Assembly: GCA_036746235.1 (NCBI GenBank)
Contig: DAIOEN010000007.1
Coordinates: forward strand, 14,794-78,793
Direction: 5' to 3'
DNA from: CALARM01 sp036746235
Lineage (GTDB): Bacteria > Vulcanimicrobiota > SpSt-956 > JAKJGF01
DNA length: 64,000 nt
The notes under the pieces were generated by a model. It was not told the DNA's origin, made no database searches, and worked only from the letters and a program-made list of their open reading frames with translations. The position numbers and the translations under genes were made by a program. Positions 9,105-17,872 of the stretch are shown piece after piece. The first letter of the stretch is position 1, and each line of letters opens with the position of its first letter.

Positions 9105-10856
9105 TTAGAAGCCCTGTCTCCCTCCTCTGCCTCCGCCCGGACCTATCGGACCTCCGCCCGGACCTATCGGACCTCCGCCCGGACCTCCCGGCCCTGGAGT
9201 CTGGCTTCCTCCTTTAATTTCAGGAAGCTTGATTTCATCCCCTTCTTTCAACCCTTTTATTATTTCTACCATAACATTATTCTTGAGTCCTGTCGTAACT
9301 TCCACATCTTCAAAAGTATTCTGGCCTTTAAGAAGGGTAACATATTTTTTCCCTTTTTTCTCCCATACTGCTTCCATAGGAAGTTGTAGAACCGAGTCTT
9401 TTTTGTCTACATAAATATCTGCATCTACAGACATACCGGGGTAAAGTAACTCATAGCGCTTCTTTCCCTGTGGTAAATCCTGTTCTTTAATTTTATCCAG
9501 TAATATTTTAATTCTTATTTTAAATGTCGGTATCTGTTCAACCTGTGAAGCCTGAGGGGTTATATGTGTTATATAACCGGGTATATTTAAGTCCTGATAG
9601 GCTGCAGCCATTATGGTAACAGGAAGGTTGAGTTTGATTTTTCCTATATCAGATTCGTCAATAGTCGTTTCTGCATAAATTTCACCCAGGTCGGCAATAG
9701 TCATTAAAGTAGTTCCTGCTGCGCTGGACATAGTCTGAGATGCAACTACATCACCTACTTCTACTGTTCTACTGATAATCAGAGCATTAACAGGTGAGAG
9801 TATTTTTGTTTTGGACAGTTGATCTATTGACTGGTCTTTTGAAGCTTTTGATTTATCCAGGAGAGCACCGGTAGATGCAAGATCGTTTTCTTTCATGCTT
9901 ACCTGAAGTCCTTCGGTTCTGGCCTGTTCCAGATTTATCCTTGCCCCCTTCAGATCTGTGTCCGCTATATGGAGAGATCTTTCTTTAACGGCAATATCCT
10001 GTTTGCCTTTTGTTATCTGGTACTTTAGATTTTTCTCAGCCTGTTCAACCTGTGCCTGACTTATCTCTATATCTTCAGGTCTGTTTCCTTCAACAGCCAT
10101 ATCATAAGCTACCTGTGCCGCTTCATATTGAGATTTTGCAAGAAGGTATGTTTTCTCCGCATCATCAACAGTTTTCTGGGCAACAAACTCATTTTTGTAA
10201 AGCTCTTTCTGCCGTTCATAATCTTTTCTGGCATTTTCCATAGTGACTTCTGCCTGCTCTACCTGTTCAAGTTTTGCTGCTATTTCCTGTTTTCTCGAAC
10301 CGGCCTGAGTTTTCTCAAGCTGTTTCTTTGCCACTTCAAGAGAAGAAGCAGCCTGTTCTATGGCTGATTTTGTGATTTCTTTCTGTTCCATCAATTCTTC
10401 CATAGCATTTTTGTAAACAAGTTCCGCTCTGGTAAGCTCTTCTTTTTTTCCTGCTATTGTAAGATCGCTGTGTTTTCTCTGAAATTCTACGGATGTTTCT
10501 GCCTGTTTAAGCTTCGAGAGATTGTTCCTGTAATCTGCATCTGTCTGAAGGGATGATTGTTTTAACTGGGTATCATCAATAATTGCAAGCAAATCACCTG
10601 CCGCAACAGTTTCTCCTTCTTCATGAGGTAATTTTATAACCTTTCCTCCTATTTCTGATTTTATATCTATCTGCACTATTGCTTTAACTACTCCTGTGGC
10701 AGTTATAATCACCTCAAGATTATCTTTCGTAACCTTAACTGTATGGTAATCTTTTTTCTTATCCCCTTTTTTCTGTTTTGTTTTATACACATAAAAACCG
10801 GCAGAACATATTATAAGTATTATAATAAATATAATAAGTGTTTTAGATTTGTTCAT
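9105..10856 (-). CDS. macA: MacA/HlyD-type periplasmic adaptor of a tripartite efflux pump
   Basis: About 583 residues. One N-terminal membrane anchor (about 7-25), lipoyl/barrel-sandwich halves (IDIKSEIGGKV ... LLAIIDDTQL, and KILSPVNALIISRTVEVGDVV), and between them a long alpha-hairpin coiled coil (about 110-345) of MacA type, then beta-barrel and membrane-proximal domains. The C-terminus is a collagen-like tail made of GPGGGPI units encoded by a 21-bp tandem repeat. The ATG at 10856 has AGGAG ten bases upstream; a TTG two codons earlier is also possible. It should link the MacB-type ABC protein to the TolC-like channel encoded just upstream on the same strand. Confidence 0.9.
   Translation of the reverse strand: MNKSKTLIIFIIILIICSAGFYVYKTKQKKGDKKKDYHTVKVTKDNLEVIITATGVVKAIVQIDIKSEIGGKVIKLPHEEGETVAAGDLLAIIDDTQLKQSSLQTDADYRNNLSKLKQAETSVEFQRKHSDLTIAGKKEELTRAELVYKNAMEELMEQKEITKSAIEQAASSLEVAKKQLEKTQAGSRKQEIAAKLEQVEQAEVTMENARKDYERQKELYKNEFVAQKTVDDAEKTYLLAKSQYEAAQVAYDMAVEGNRPEDIEISQAQVEQAEKNLKYQITKGKQDIAVKERSLHIADTDLKGARINLEQARTEGLQVSMKENDLASTGALLDKSKASKDQSIDQLSKTKILSPVNALIISRTVEVGDVVASQTMSSAAGTTLMTIADLGEIYAETTIDESDIGKIKLNLPVTIMAAAYQDLNIPGYITHITPQASQVEQIPTFKIRIKILLDKIKEQDLPQGKKRYELLYPGMSVDADIYVDKKDSVLQLPMEAVWEKKGKKYVTLLKGQNTFEDVEVTTGLKNNVMVEIIKGLKEGDEIKLPEIKGGSQTPGPGGPGGGPIGPGGGPIGPGGGRGGRQGF
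9112..9190. repeat. 21-bp tandem repeat encoding GPGGGPI
   Basis: Units of ACCTATCGGACCTCCGCCCGG repeat within the 3' end of the adaptor gene; 21 bp is seven codons, so the frame is kept. It is sharply GC-rich against the AT-rich surroundings. Copy number is likely to vary between strains (inference). Confidence 0.8.
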
Positions 10857-10879
10857 AAACAATTTTCTCCTGTATATTT

Positions 10880-11028
10880 TTCAATTCTACTCACTATTTA
10901 CCATTCACTACTCACTAACAGGCATGACCGGAGCGGTCGCAACCAAATATGAAAATTAACGGATAGTGAAGCATAAGACTTCATCATTTTCATATAAAAT
11001 TCTAACTTATTATGACTGAAAAAGGTGA
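10880..11028. repeat. TTCACTA/TACTCAC array and composite element B
   Basis: ACTCACTATTTACCATTCAC leads into CTAACAGGCATGACCG, GAG, CGGTCGCAACC (hairpin GACCG/CGGTC). ATATGAAAAT and, about 45 bases on, ATTTTCATAT form an outer stem. Other copies use ATATGAGAA with TTCTCATAT, so the two arms change together. With the next element it fills the 394-bp gap between the adaptor and TolC genes. Confidence 0.75.
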
Positions 11029-11127
11029 AAAAAGCAAGGGAGAAATTTAAAAAAGTGAATAAGGATTGTGTTTAAAAATGACAGGTGATTTTATATACAA
11101 TGGAAAAAGAAATTTATCGTAGAATAT

Positions 11128-11250
11128 TTAGAGTGAAAAGTGAAAAGTGAAAAGTGAAAAATGAAAAAAACGTTATTTAAATTACTATTCACTGAAGTAT
11201 GAGAATTTGTTCCTTCCGTCACGTGTTACGCGTTACGATTCTCGTATAAA
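11128..11250. repeat. GTGAAAA array and partial element B
   Basis: Tandem GTGAAAA (about 11131-11165), then TATTCACTGA, then TATGAGAATTTGTTCC, a short CGTTACG array and ACGATTCTCGTATAAA. The internal CATGACCG hairpin is missing here. The arms pair with one G-U-type wobble (TATGAGAAT with ATTCTCGTA). Ends 7 bp before the TolC stop codon. Confidence 0.75.
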
Positions 11251-11256
11251 TAGATG

Positions 11257-12597
11257 TTACAATAGTTCATCTCCTATAGCTTTTTTAAATGTGAACAGTG
11301 CTATTTGATAATTATATTTTGCAATAATTAATTCTGTCATAGATCTGCTGAAGGTTACCTGTGCATCAAGAAGTTCTTGAAAGGGTGAAACTCCTGCCTT
11401 ATATCGTCCTTCTGCGACCTGAAGATTTTTATTTGCTTCTTCTACCTGCTGTGTTGTTAATTCTATCTTTGCAAAAGCTGTCTCAAGATTATAATAGGAT
11501 GTTTCCACTTCCAGGCTTATGGATTTTTCCGTGTCCAGTTTACCGGCCTCCAGACTGGTCTTACTTGCTTTTGCTGCATCTATCTTTGATGAACTGCTAA
11601 AACCATCGAAGAGAGGAAGGGTGAAATTGGCCTGTACTGTATAATAGTTATTGGTACGGGAAGGGTCTCTGGCTGCGTCCAGATTTAATCCCACATCTAC
11701 GGTAAGCTGTGGCATTACATTAAGTGTAAGAATTTCAATCTGTACGGTCTGTGCCTGAATCTGTGAAATCATTTCTTTCAGTTCCGGCCTTTTCTCCAGA
11801 GCATTTGTTATTGATTCCTGCAACTCAGGCTTATAGTTCAGCTCAAAATGTTCTTCTATAACCTCGGCATCTATATTTCTTTTTAAACCTATTAAATTTT
11901 TTAGATTGGCCATTTTGATCCTCAGATTATTTTGAGCATCGAGAAGATTGACCTTTGCCTCTGTGAAATTTACCTGTGCAGAATAGGTGTCGGCTTTAGG
12001 AGCAATGCCTGCTCTGTAGTTTGCCTCTGTCTGTTCAAGATGACTGCTGGATTGCTGGACAAGGGTTTCATTTAATTTAACAAGATTTGCTGCCGAAATA
12101 ACATTGAAATAATACTGAGTTACATTCAAAGCAAGATTATTACACGATTCCTGAAGAGCGTATTCGGCATTCTCAAGCTGGGCATCACTGTATTTATAAT
12201 TCTTCCATGTTTTGAAACTGTCAAAAATACGCTGTGATAAAGTAAAATTGGTGTAAGAACTCTGACTGTCAGGTGTAGAGACTACAGTGCCTCCTGAACC
12301 CGATATGGAAGTTGAACTTGCGTTGGTCCTGTTATATTGGGAATTCATCTTTATGGTAGGGTAGAAACCGGATAAAGCCTGAGTTCTGTTTGCCTTTGCC
12401 ACATCTATGTTTGCCCTTGCTTTAATTATAGAGGGATTTGTGTCTATTGCCATTTTTATACAATCGGAAAGATTCAGTTTTAATATGTCTTTACCGAAAG
12501 ATGGAAGAGGGTTAAATGTAAGAAAAATTATAATATAAATAGAACATATCAATCTGTATATTATTCTGTTATCTCTGCCTGTCATATATGTTTTCAT
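11257..12597 (-). CDS. TolC-family outer-membrane efflux channel
   Basis: About 446 residues from the ATG at 12597; a GTG at 12609 is also possible. N-terminal signal sequence (LICSIYIIIFLTFNPLPSFG), then two OEP repeats with the family's Ala/Asn/Leu-rich helices (NLALNVTQYYFNVIS; SLEVETSYYNLETAFAKIELT). TolC trimers form the outer-membrane duct. It lies between the MacB gene upstream and the MacA gene downstream on the same strand, so the three form one exporter (order macB-tolC-macA). The adjacent perfect palindrome at 12621-12638 may affect its expression. Confidence 0.9.
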   Translation of the reverse strand: MKTYMTGRDNRIIYRLICSIYIIIFLTFNPLPSFGKDILKLNLSDCIKMAIDTNPSIIKARANIDVAKANRTQALSGFYPTIKMNSQYNRTNASSTSISGSGGTVVSTPDSQSSYTNFTLSQRIFDSFKTWKNYKYSDAQLENAEYALQESCNNLALNVTQYYFNVISAANLVKLNETLVQQSSSHLEQTEANYRAGIAPKADTYSAQVNFTEAKVNLLDAQNNLRIKMANLKNLIGLKRNIDAEVIEEHFELNYKPELQESITNALEKRPELKEMISQIQAQTVQIEILTLNVMPQLTVDVGLNLDAARDPSRTNNYYTVQANFTLPLFDGFSSSSKIDAAKASKTSLEAGKLDTEKSISLEVETSYYNLETAFAKIELTTQQVEEANKNLQVAEGRYKAGVSPFQELLDAQVTFSRSMTELIIAKYNYQIALFTFKKAIGDELL

Positions 12598-12620
12598 AAA
12601 TTTATCCACTCATGAATTCA

Positions 12621-12646
12621 GGGGTTTTATAAAACCCCCCCTTTTT
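12621..12646. promoter_or_regulatory. Perfect 18-bp palindrome in the tolC leader
   Basis: GGGGTTTTATAAAACCCC (12621-12638), a fully self-complementary sequence a few bases before the TolC start, followed on the plus strand by CCC and five T. Read leftward it is a hairpin or operator in the 5' leader of the channel gene; read rightward it looks like a terminator, though no plus-strand gene precedes it. A regulator site is a reasonable guess. Confidence 0.45.
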
Positions 12647-12773
12647 CAGTCTATTATATTTCTATATAAGTATTTAAAACCTTCTCGAATTATAAAGTAA
12701 AGGTATTACATAAGTTTTACCTTTTTGTAAAAAATTGTAAAGATCTTCCCCTGCTCTCTGTTTTTCCTTGATT

Positions 12774-14945
12774 TTACTCATATCTCAGAGCATCTATAGG
12801 ATCGAGGGATGCAGCTTTCCTTGCAGGATAAAGGCCGAAAAATATGCCAACCATTGCGGAAAAAGTGAAAGAAAGTATGATGGAATTAACGGATATAAAG
12901 GTTTTACTCAACATCTTAAGAGCACTGCTTGCAGCTATATAGGTATAGACATTGGATAATCCGAGTCCCAGCAGGATACCTATAATACCTCCTGTTATAC
13001 CCAGTACAAGGGCCTCTATAAGAAATTGAAATAATATATCATTTTTCCTTGCTCCTATAGCTTTGCGAAGTCCTATTTCTCTTGTGCGTTCAGTAACAGA
13101 CACAAGCATTATATTCATAATACCGATACCTCCTACGAGAAGTGAAACGAAAGCTATACCGGCAAGCATAAAAGTCAATGCTCCTGTTGTAGCCGAAGCC
13201 CTTGCCAGAATATCTTCCTGGCTGTTAATGTTAAGATTATTCGGATCATTATTATGAAGGGGAACAAGAAGTCTTTTTATCTCGTCAACCGTATCTTTAA
13301 CCTGCCCGGCAGAAGGTGCTTCAACATAAATAATACCTATATATTTTGTATTAAAAAGCCGGTAAAGAACTGTATCTATCGGTACTACAACCTGTCTGTC
13401 GTTGTCTTCTCCGAATGTTTTACCTTTTGACTGTAAAACCCCTATTACCGTAAGTCTTAAACCTCCTTTTAAAACAGTTTTGTTATTGCTTGTACTTGAA
13501 CTGGCACTCAATTTCACCAGTTTACCTATAGGATTTTCTCCTTCTTCGAATAACTGACCCGCTATATAAGAACCTATTACACATACGGGAGATCTTGATT
13601 CAATTTCTTCCTGTGTAAAATATCTGCCTTTTTCAAGAGGAAAATTTCTTACATAAAAATAATCAGTCGTAGTGCCAATCATTGTAGCTGTAAGATTATT
13701 GGACCTATAACGGGTCACTGCATTACGGGAAATTTGAGGGGCCACTCCTTTTATTATAAAACCTTTTTTCAGAGCCTCTGCGTCGTCAAGGGTAAGCCTT
13801 CTTGCTTCTGATTCAATAGAACCTCTTATTACATTATCTCTTGTACCGGGGCGGACAAAAATTACATTTGTACCAAGGGAGTAAATCTGCTCCATAACAT
13901 TGTATTTAGTTCCTTCCCCTATGGATGTCATAACTATTACTGCCGCCACTCCTATTATAATTCCGAGCATTGTGAGAAGGGATCTTACTTTATTTACTCT
14001 GAGAGCATTCCAGGCAACCTTGAAGCTCTGAAAAAAATTCATTCTTCCTTTTATTGTAACAGTTCCTGTGATTCTGGCACCATTGTTTTCTCCGTTAAGA
14101 ATAACCCTTTCACTTTCATGGATCTGTCTGTCTGAAATAATCTCTCCGTCTTTTAATTCGACAACTCTTGTGCCATATCTGGCAACCTCAGGATTATGAG
14201 TAATAAGTACTACAGTTCTTCCCTGTGAATGGAGTTCCTGAAATAATGCCATAATCTCTGCTCCTGATTTACTGTCAAGATTTCCCGTAGGTTCATCTGC
14301 TAACAGTATGGCAGGTTTGTTCACTAAAGATCTGGCTATGGCAACACGCTGCATCTGCCCTCCCGATAGTTCATTCGGATTATGGTTTATACGTTCACCG
14401 AGACCGACTTTAGTAAGAGATTCTACCGACATATGTCGTCTTTCTGCAGAGTTTACGCCTGCATATATCATAGGAAGTTCTACATTTTCCCCTGCACTTG
14501 ATCCGGGTAGAAGGTGAAATTTTTGAAAGATGAAACCTATTTTTTGATTTCTCACAACTGCCAGTTCATCATCGGAAAGAAGTGATACTTCTTTTCCGTC
14601 CAGATTATAGCTTCCGCTGGTAGGTCTGTCCAGACAGCCTATGATATTCATCATAGTTGATTTTCCGCTGCCGGAAGGCCCCATGATTACTATAAATTCA
14701 CCCCTGCAGATACTGAGATTTATACCTTCACAGGCATGTACTTCAGTTCCGCCCATTTTATAAGTTTTGTATATATTTTTAAGTTCTATGATTGGTTTTG
14801 AAGAATGTTCCGATTTTTTGATATGATGCTCATTTTCTCTGAGCGATACGGAAATATCACTACCGGACTCTCTCTGCCCGTTAGGGGTATAGATTGTATG
14901 AATAGGTGTTTCAGAATTCAGATCACTTAATTCGTATTGTTCCAA
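12774..14945 (-). CDS. macB: MacB-type ABC transporter (ATPase fused to permease)
   Basis: 723 residues from a TTG start with GAGAGGA nine bases upstream. A 50-residue polar N-terminal extension precedes the ATPase: Walker A GPSGSGKST (89-97), signature LSGGQMQRVAIA, Walker B ILLADEPTGNL, His switch VLITHNPEVA. Next come a first membrane helix (about 320-345), a large periplasmic MacB_PCD domain, and a C-terminal FtsX-type permease of three helices (IAFVSLLVGGIGIMNIMLVS, RTREIGLRKAIGA). Dimers couple ATP use to mechanotransmission through MacA and TolC; macrolides, peptides or lipids are family substrates, and none can be chosen here. Confidence 0.93.
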   Translation of the reverse strand: MEQYELSDLNSETPIHTIYTPNGQRESGSDISVSLRENEHHIKKSEHSSKPIIELKNIYKTYKMGGTEVHACEGINLSICRGEFIVIMGPSGSGKSTMMNIIGCLDRPTSGSYNLDGKEVSLLSDDELAVVRNQKIGFIFQKFHLLPGSSAGENVELPMIYAGVNSAERRHMSVESLTKVGLGERINHNPNELSGGQMQRVAIARSLVNKPAILLADEPTGNLDSKSGAEIMALFQELHSQGRTVVLITHNPEVARYGTRVVELKDGEIISDRQIHESERVILNGENNGARITGTVTIKGRMNFFQSFKVAWNALRVNKVRSLLTMLGIIIGVAAVIVMTSIGEGTKYNVMEQIYSLGTNVIFVRPGTRDNVIRGSIESEARRLTLDDAEALKKGFIIKGVAPQISRNAVTRYRSNNLTATMIGTTTDYFYVRNFPLEKGRYFTQEEIESRSPVCVIGSYIAGQLFEEGENPIGKLVKLSASSSTSNNKTVLKGGLRLTVIGVLQSKGKTFGEDNDRQVVVPIDTVLYRLFNTKYIGIIYVEAPSAGQVKDTVDEIKRLLVPLHNNDPNNLNINSQEDILARASATTGALTFMLAGIAFVSLLVGGIGIMNIMLVSVTERTREIGLRKAIGARKNDILFQFLIEALVLGITGGIIGILLGLGLSNVYTYIAASSALKMLSKTFISVNSIILSFTFSAMVGIFFGLYPARKAASLDPIDALRYE

Positions 14946-15080
14946 GAATTATTATCCTCTCGCTATGCTAACTTACCATTAAGAAAGCGGCAATTATTAC
15001 TGATAAATAATTATATCACATATTTTGAAAATAGAGAATATTAAGAGGTGTTTTTCTGTATTTATGATTGTATTTTTTCA

Positions 15081-16403
15081 CTACTTATCACATGTGATTT
15101 TTTTTATTTCTTCTTTTATTTCAAGCAATTCTACTTTTTCCCGGTCAGAAAAATGATCTCCTGTTCCTTCTTCTATAAGACAGGCATGGTCATAAAGAGC
15201 GTTATGATATGCTTTATTTGAGGTAATCATAGATGTGTCTTTTATAATTTTCATAAGTCTCAGAGAAACTGCCATGTCTGTTTTCCCATACTGTCTTAGC
15301 TGGGTAAAAGAAAGATCCAGTATCTCTTTAAAACTTATTCTCCTGAGAGATACCAGTAATTCTCCTGTAAGGGGATCTTTTATTTCCCATGGACTGATGT
15401 TCTTCTGTGCCATACGAATGAGGATTCTTCCGAGATGGTCAATACATGTTACTGCAGTGGTAGGGTCATTTATGGCCGGTGATATGGCTTTAAGGGCAAT
15501 ATCTACCATCTGTCTTATGCCAAGGCTTATATCCTGCTGGAAAGTCCTTACTACACCTGTGTCAAATGCGGAAATACATATGTCTTTAATCTCTTCCGTT
15601 ACTTTTTCCCGTGGTGATATGTAAAGAAGAGGGGTTCCAAGAACGGTAAAATCACCTACAGGAATTTTGCAGAAAATTTTTATCCCGTATTCTTTTGCCG
15701 TCCAGGTCAATCTTTCATCGTCAATTAATTGAATATAGCCTGATTTATTACTTAACACAGGTACTATATCTTCAGGAGGTATCTGTGTATATTCCCGGTT
15801 TTCTTCTCCACGGGCTTTCTCAGGAAAAACACTGTCTATTACCAGTTCTGTTTCTCTGGCAATATGTTCATATATATAATTTATCTGTATATATTTTGAC
15901 ATATGATCTATGAAATATATGAGACATCCCATACAGATCAGTGCCATTAATATGGCTGTTGAAACACTTAGTTGAGGAACAAACAGATCTGGTTCTCCAT
16001 GGATTGTACGCAGTAACAGGAGGCAATAGGTAAAGGTTCCAATGAATACACCGAGAACATTCTGACATGTTGTATCTTCCATAAAAGAAGTCAGGATTCT
16101 GGGAGAAAACTGTACAGATGATAAAGAAAGTGCCATAGCCAGCATAGAATAGACAATTGATGTAACAGTAATTATAGAACCTGCTATGGTTCCCAGTACT
16201 GTCTGGGCAGTTGCCGGTTCACCTTCAAATCCACATGGAAGCCACCTGGCCCATGATAAATTTATTAAACTATGCTGTTCCAGTGTTACAAGTATTATTT
16301 CCAGAATAACATAGAATGCTGCTATAACAAGGGGACGGAACAGTAAACCTGTCCGAAGGTCGTATAGTAATTGTTTTATTATAAATTTAATTCTCTGAAA
16401 CAT
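15081..16403 (-). CDS. DUF2254 membrane protein
   Basis: 440 residues. The N-terminal half has about four membrane segments with the family pattern (SIVYSMLAMALSLSSVQFSPRIL, then LGVFIGTFTYCLLLLRTI). The C-terminal half is soluble, including ISLGIRQMVDIALKAISPAINDP, a hallmark of DUF2254. The function of the family is unknown. The ATG follows a heptamer array with only a short spacer and I see no Shine-Dalgarno sequence, so translation may be weak or leader-independent. It is monocistronic and divergent from phosphofructokinase. Confidence 0.85.
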   Translation of the reverse strand: MFQRIKFIIKQLLYDLRTGLLFRPLVIAAFYVILEIILVTLEQHSLINLSWARWLPCGFEGEPATAQTVLGTIAGSIITVTSIVYSMLAMALSLSSVQFSPRILTSFMEDTTCQNVLGVFIGTFTYCLLLLRTIHGEPDLFVPQLSVSTAILMALICMGCLIYFIDHMSKYIQINYIYEHIARETELVIDSVFPEKARGEENREYTQIPPEDIVPVLSNKSGYIQLIDDERLTWTAKEYGIKIFCKIPVGDFTVLGTPLLYISPREKVTEEIKDICISAFDTGVVRTFQQDISLGIRQMVDIALKAISPAINDPTTAVTCIDHLGRILIRMAQKNISPWEIKDPLTGELLVSLRRISFKEILDLSFTQLRQYGKTDMAVSLRLMKIIKDTSMITSNKAYHNALYDHACLIEEGTGDHFSDREKVELLEIKEEIKKITCDK

Positions 16404-16413
16404 ATGAAATCGT

Positions 16414-16515
16414 GACCCGTGACGGGTGGTTCGTGATGCATGATGTCTATTTTCACCGTATAATGGGCGAACACAGTGTTTTGCCTCTACTCACTTTTCA
16501 CTCTTCACTCTCCTC
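16414..16515. repeat. Composite element A (minus orientation)
   Basis: CGTGACCCGTGACGGGTGG arm, TATTTTCACCGTATAAT, GGGCGAACACAGTG, GCCTCTACTCAC, then a TTTCACTC array. On the minus strand this is the order seen at 22.9, 30.0 and 31.2 kb: GTGAAAA array, GTAGAGG, GC-rich hairpin, ACGGTGAAAATA, then a CATCACG array. With the next element it fills the roughly 320-bp space between DUF2254 and pfkA. Confidence 0.8.
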
Positions 16516-16618
16516 ACTCCTTACATAAAATTCTTTACATAACTAAAAAATCCTGTATTCATTTTTTAAAAGGATTTTTTCAAATTAGTCGAATTATTCA
16601 AATCAAGTATATAATTTA

Positions 16619-16705
16619 TATAACCTCGTAATACGTAAGTATGATGTATGAGGTGCAGGGATTATCCGGCACGCATCACGCATCACGCATCACGCATCAC
16701 GAACT
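16619..16705. repeat. CCTCGTAAT element ending in a CACGCAT array
   Basis: Starts ATAACCTCGTAATACG, passes a GATGTATGAGGTGCAGGG core and ends in four CACGCAT units plus CACGAAC. The TCAC orientation faces the pfkA start about 20 bases on. Confidence 0.8.
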
Positions 16706-16725
16706 AATATCGGGGGTTGATGTTA

Positions 16726-17688
16726 TTGAAAAGAATTGCTGTAATGACAAGCGGCGGTGATTGTCCCGGAATGAATGCCGGTATAAGATCCGTAGTAAGA
16801 ACAGGTCTTACATATAATATTGAAGTATATGGTATAGAACATGGCTATACCGGTCTCATAGAAGGAAAAATAGCGAAATTAACTACAGCCGATGTAGCCA
16901 ATACCATTCAAAGGGGAGGAACCTTTCTTAAAAGTGCCAGATGTATGGAATTTAAAACAGAAGAAGGCCAGAAGAAAGCTGTTTCTTCACTTGCCAGACA
17001 TGAAATTGACGGTCTTATAGTTATCGGTGGTGACGGTTCTTTAACAGGAGCTAATATTTTACACAGGGATTATAATATAAAAGTTATAGGACTTCCCGGT
17101 TCAATAGATAATGATATATACGGAACAGATATTTCCATTGGTGCAGATACGGCTCTGAATAATATAATAAACTGTATAGATATGATAAATGATACTGCAA
17201 GTTCTCATGATAGAACCTTTATTATTGAGGTTATGGGCAGAAATTCCGGTTATCTTGCAGTACGCTCTGCCATAGCTTCAGGGGCAGAAGCAGTTTTAAT
17301 ACCTGAGGTTCCCTATAATCTTGAAAATATTATTCAGATGATAAGAAAGAGATATGAAGAGGGTAAAACAAGGAGTATTATAATAGTTGCAGAAGGTGTG
17401 GGTTCTGCCTATGATTTCGGCAAGGTTCTGAGCCTTATGGGCGGATTTGACACAAGAATTATGGTTCTGGGACATATTCAAAGAGGAGGTAGCCCCAGTG
17501 TATTTGACAGATTGCTTGCCACAAGAATGGCCTCAAAAGCCGTAGAAGCATTATTGGAAGGGAAATCCGGTTATATGACAGGTATGGAGGGCAATAATGT
17601 TACCCTTGTGGACTTCAACACTGTTTTATCCAGTAAAAAACCTCTGGATGAAACACTTCTGAAGCTTGCAGAAACGTTAATCAGTTGA
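16726..17688 (+). CDS. pfkA: ATP-dependent 6-phosphofructokinase
   Basis: About 320 residues. Catalyses fructose 6-phosphate to fructose 1,6-bisphosphate, the committed step of glycolysis. Motifs: MTSGGDCPGMNAGIRSVVR (nucleotide site), VIGGDGSLTGA (Gly after GGD, the ATP-type signature), PGSIDND catalytic loop (no Lys, unlike PPi-dependent enzymes), GHIQRGGSPSVFDR (sugar-phosphate binding). I choose TTG at 16726: it gives the usual family start KRIAVMTSGGD and lies nine bases from GGGGG, whereas the ATG at 16720 is only three bases away. The stop TGA is at the start of a GTGAGTC array. Cytoplasmic and monocistronic. Confidence 0.95.
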   Translation: MKRIAVMTSGGDCPGMNAGIRSVVRTGLTYNIEVYGIEHGYTGLIEGKIAKLTTADVANTIQRGGTFLKSARCMEFKTEEGQKKAVSSLARHEIDGLIVIGGDGSLTGANILHRDYNIKVIGLPGSIDNDIYGTDISIGADTALNNIINCIDMINDTASSHDRTFIIEVMGRNSGYLAVRSAIASGAEAVLIPEVPYNLENIIQMIRKRYEEGKTRSIIIVAEGVGSAYDFGKVLSLMGGFDTRIMVLGHIQRGGSPSVFDRLLATRMASKAVEALLEGKSGYMTGMEGNNVTLVDFNTVLSSKKPLDETLLKLAETLIS

Positions 17689-17689
17689 A

Positions 17690-17862
17690 AGTCGTGAGTC
17701 GTGAGTTGTGAGTCGTGAGTTGTGAGTTGTGAGTCGTGAGTCGTGAAAAGTGAGAAGTGAATGCGGATACAACTGGTAACTGGTCACTGATAACTGGTAA
17801 CTGGTCACTGGTCACTGATAACTGATAACTGGTCACTGGTCACTGATAACTGCTCACTGAAA
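17690..17862. repeat. GTGAGTC array then GGTCACT/GATAACT array
   Basis: The first half has about eight GTGAGTY units followed by GTGAAAA/GTGAGAA; the second half has about a dozen GGTCACT, GGTAACT and GATAACT units. Orientation flips in the middle: GTGA after pfkA, TCAC before the FIST gene. Confidence 0.9.
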
Positions 17863-17872
17863 AAGGAGGATT

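Noticed and set aside
10010..10367. Overlapping plus-strand ORFs opposite the MacA coiled coil
   Set aside because: Antisense shadows of a well-supported adaptor gene; no ribosome-binding site or recognisable domain.
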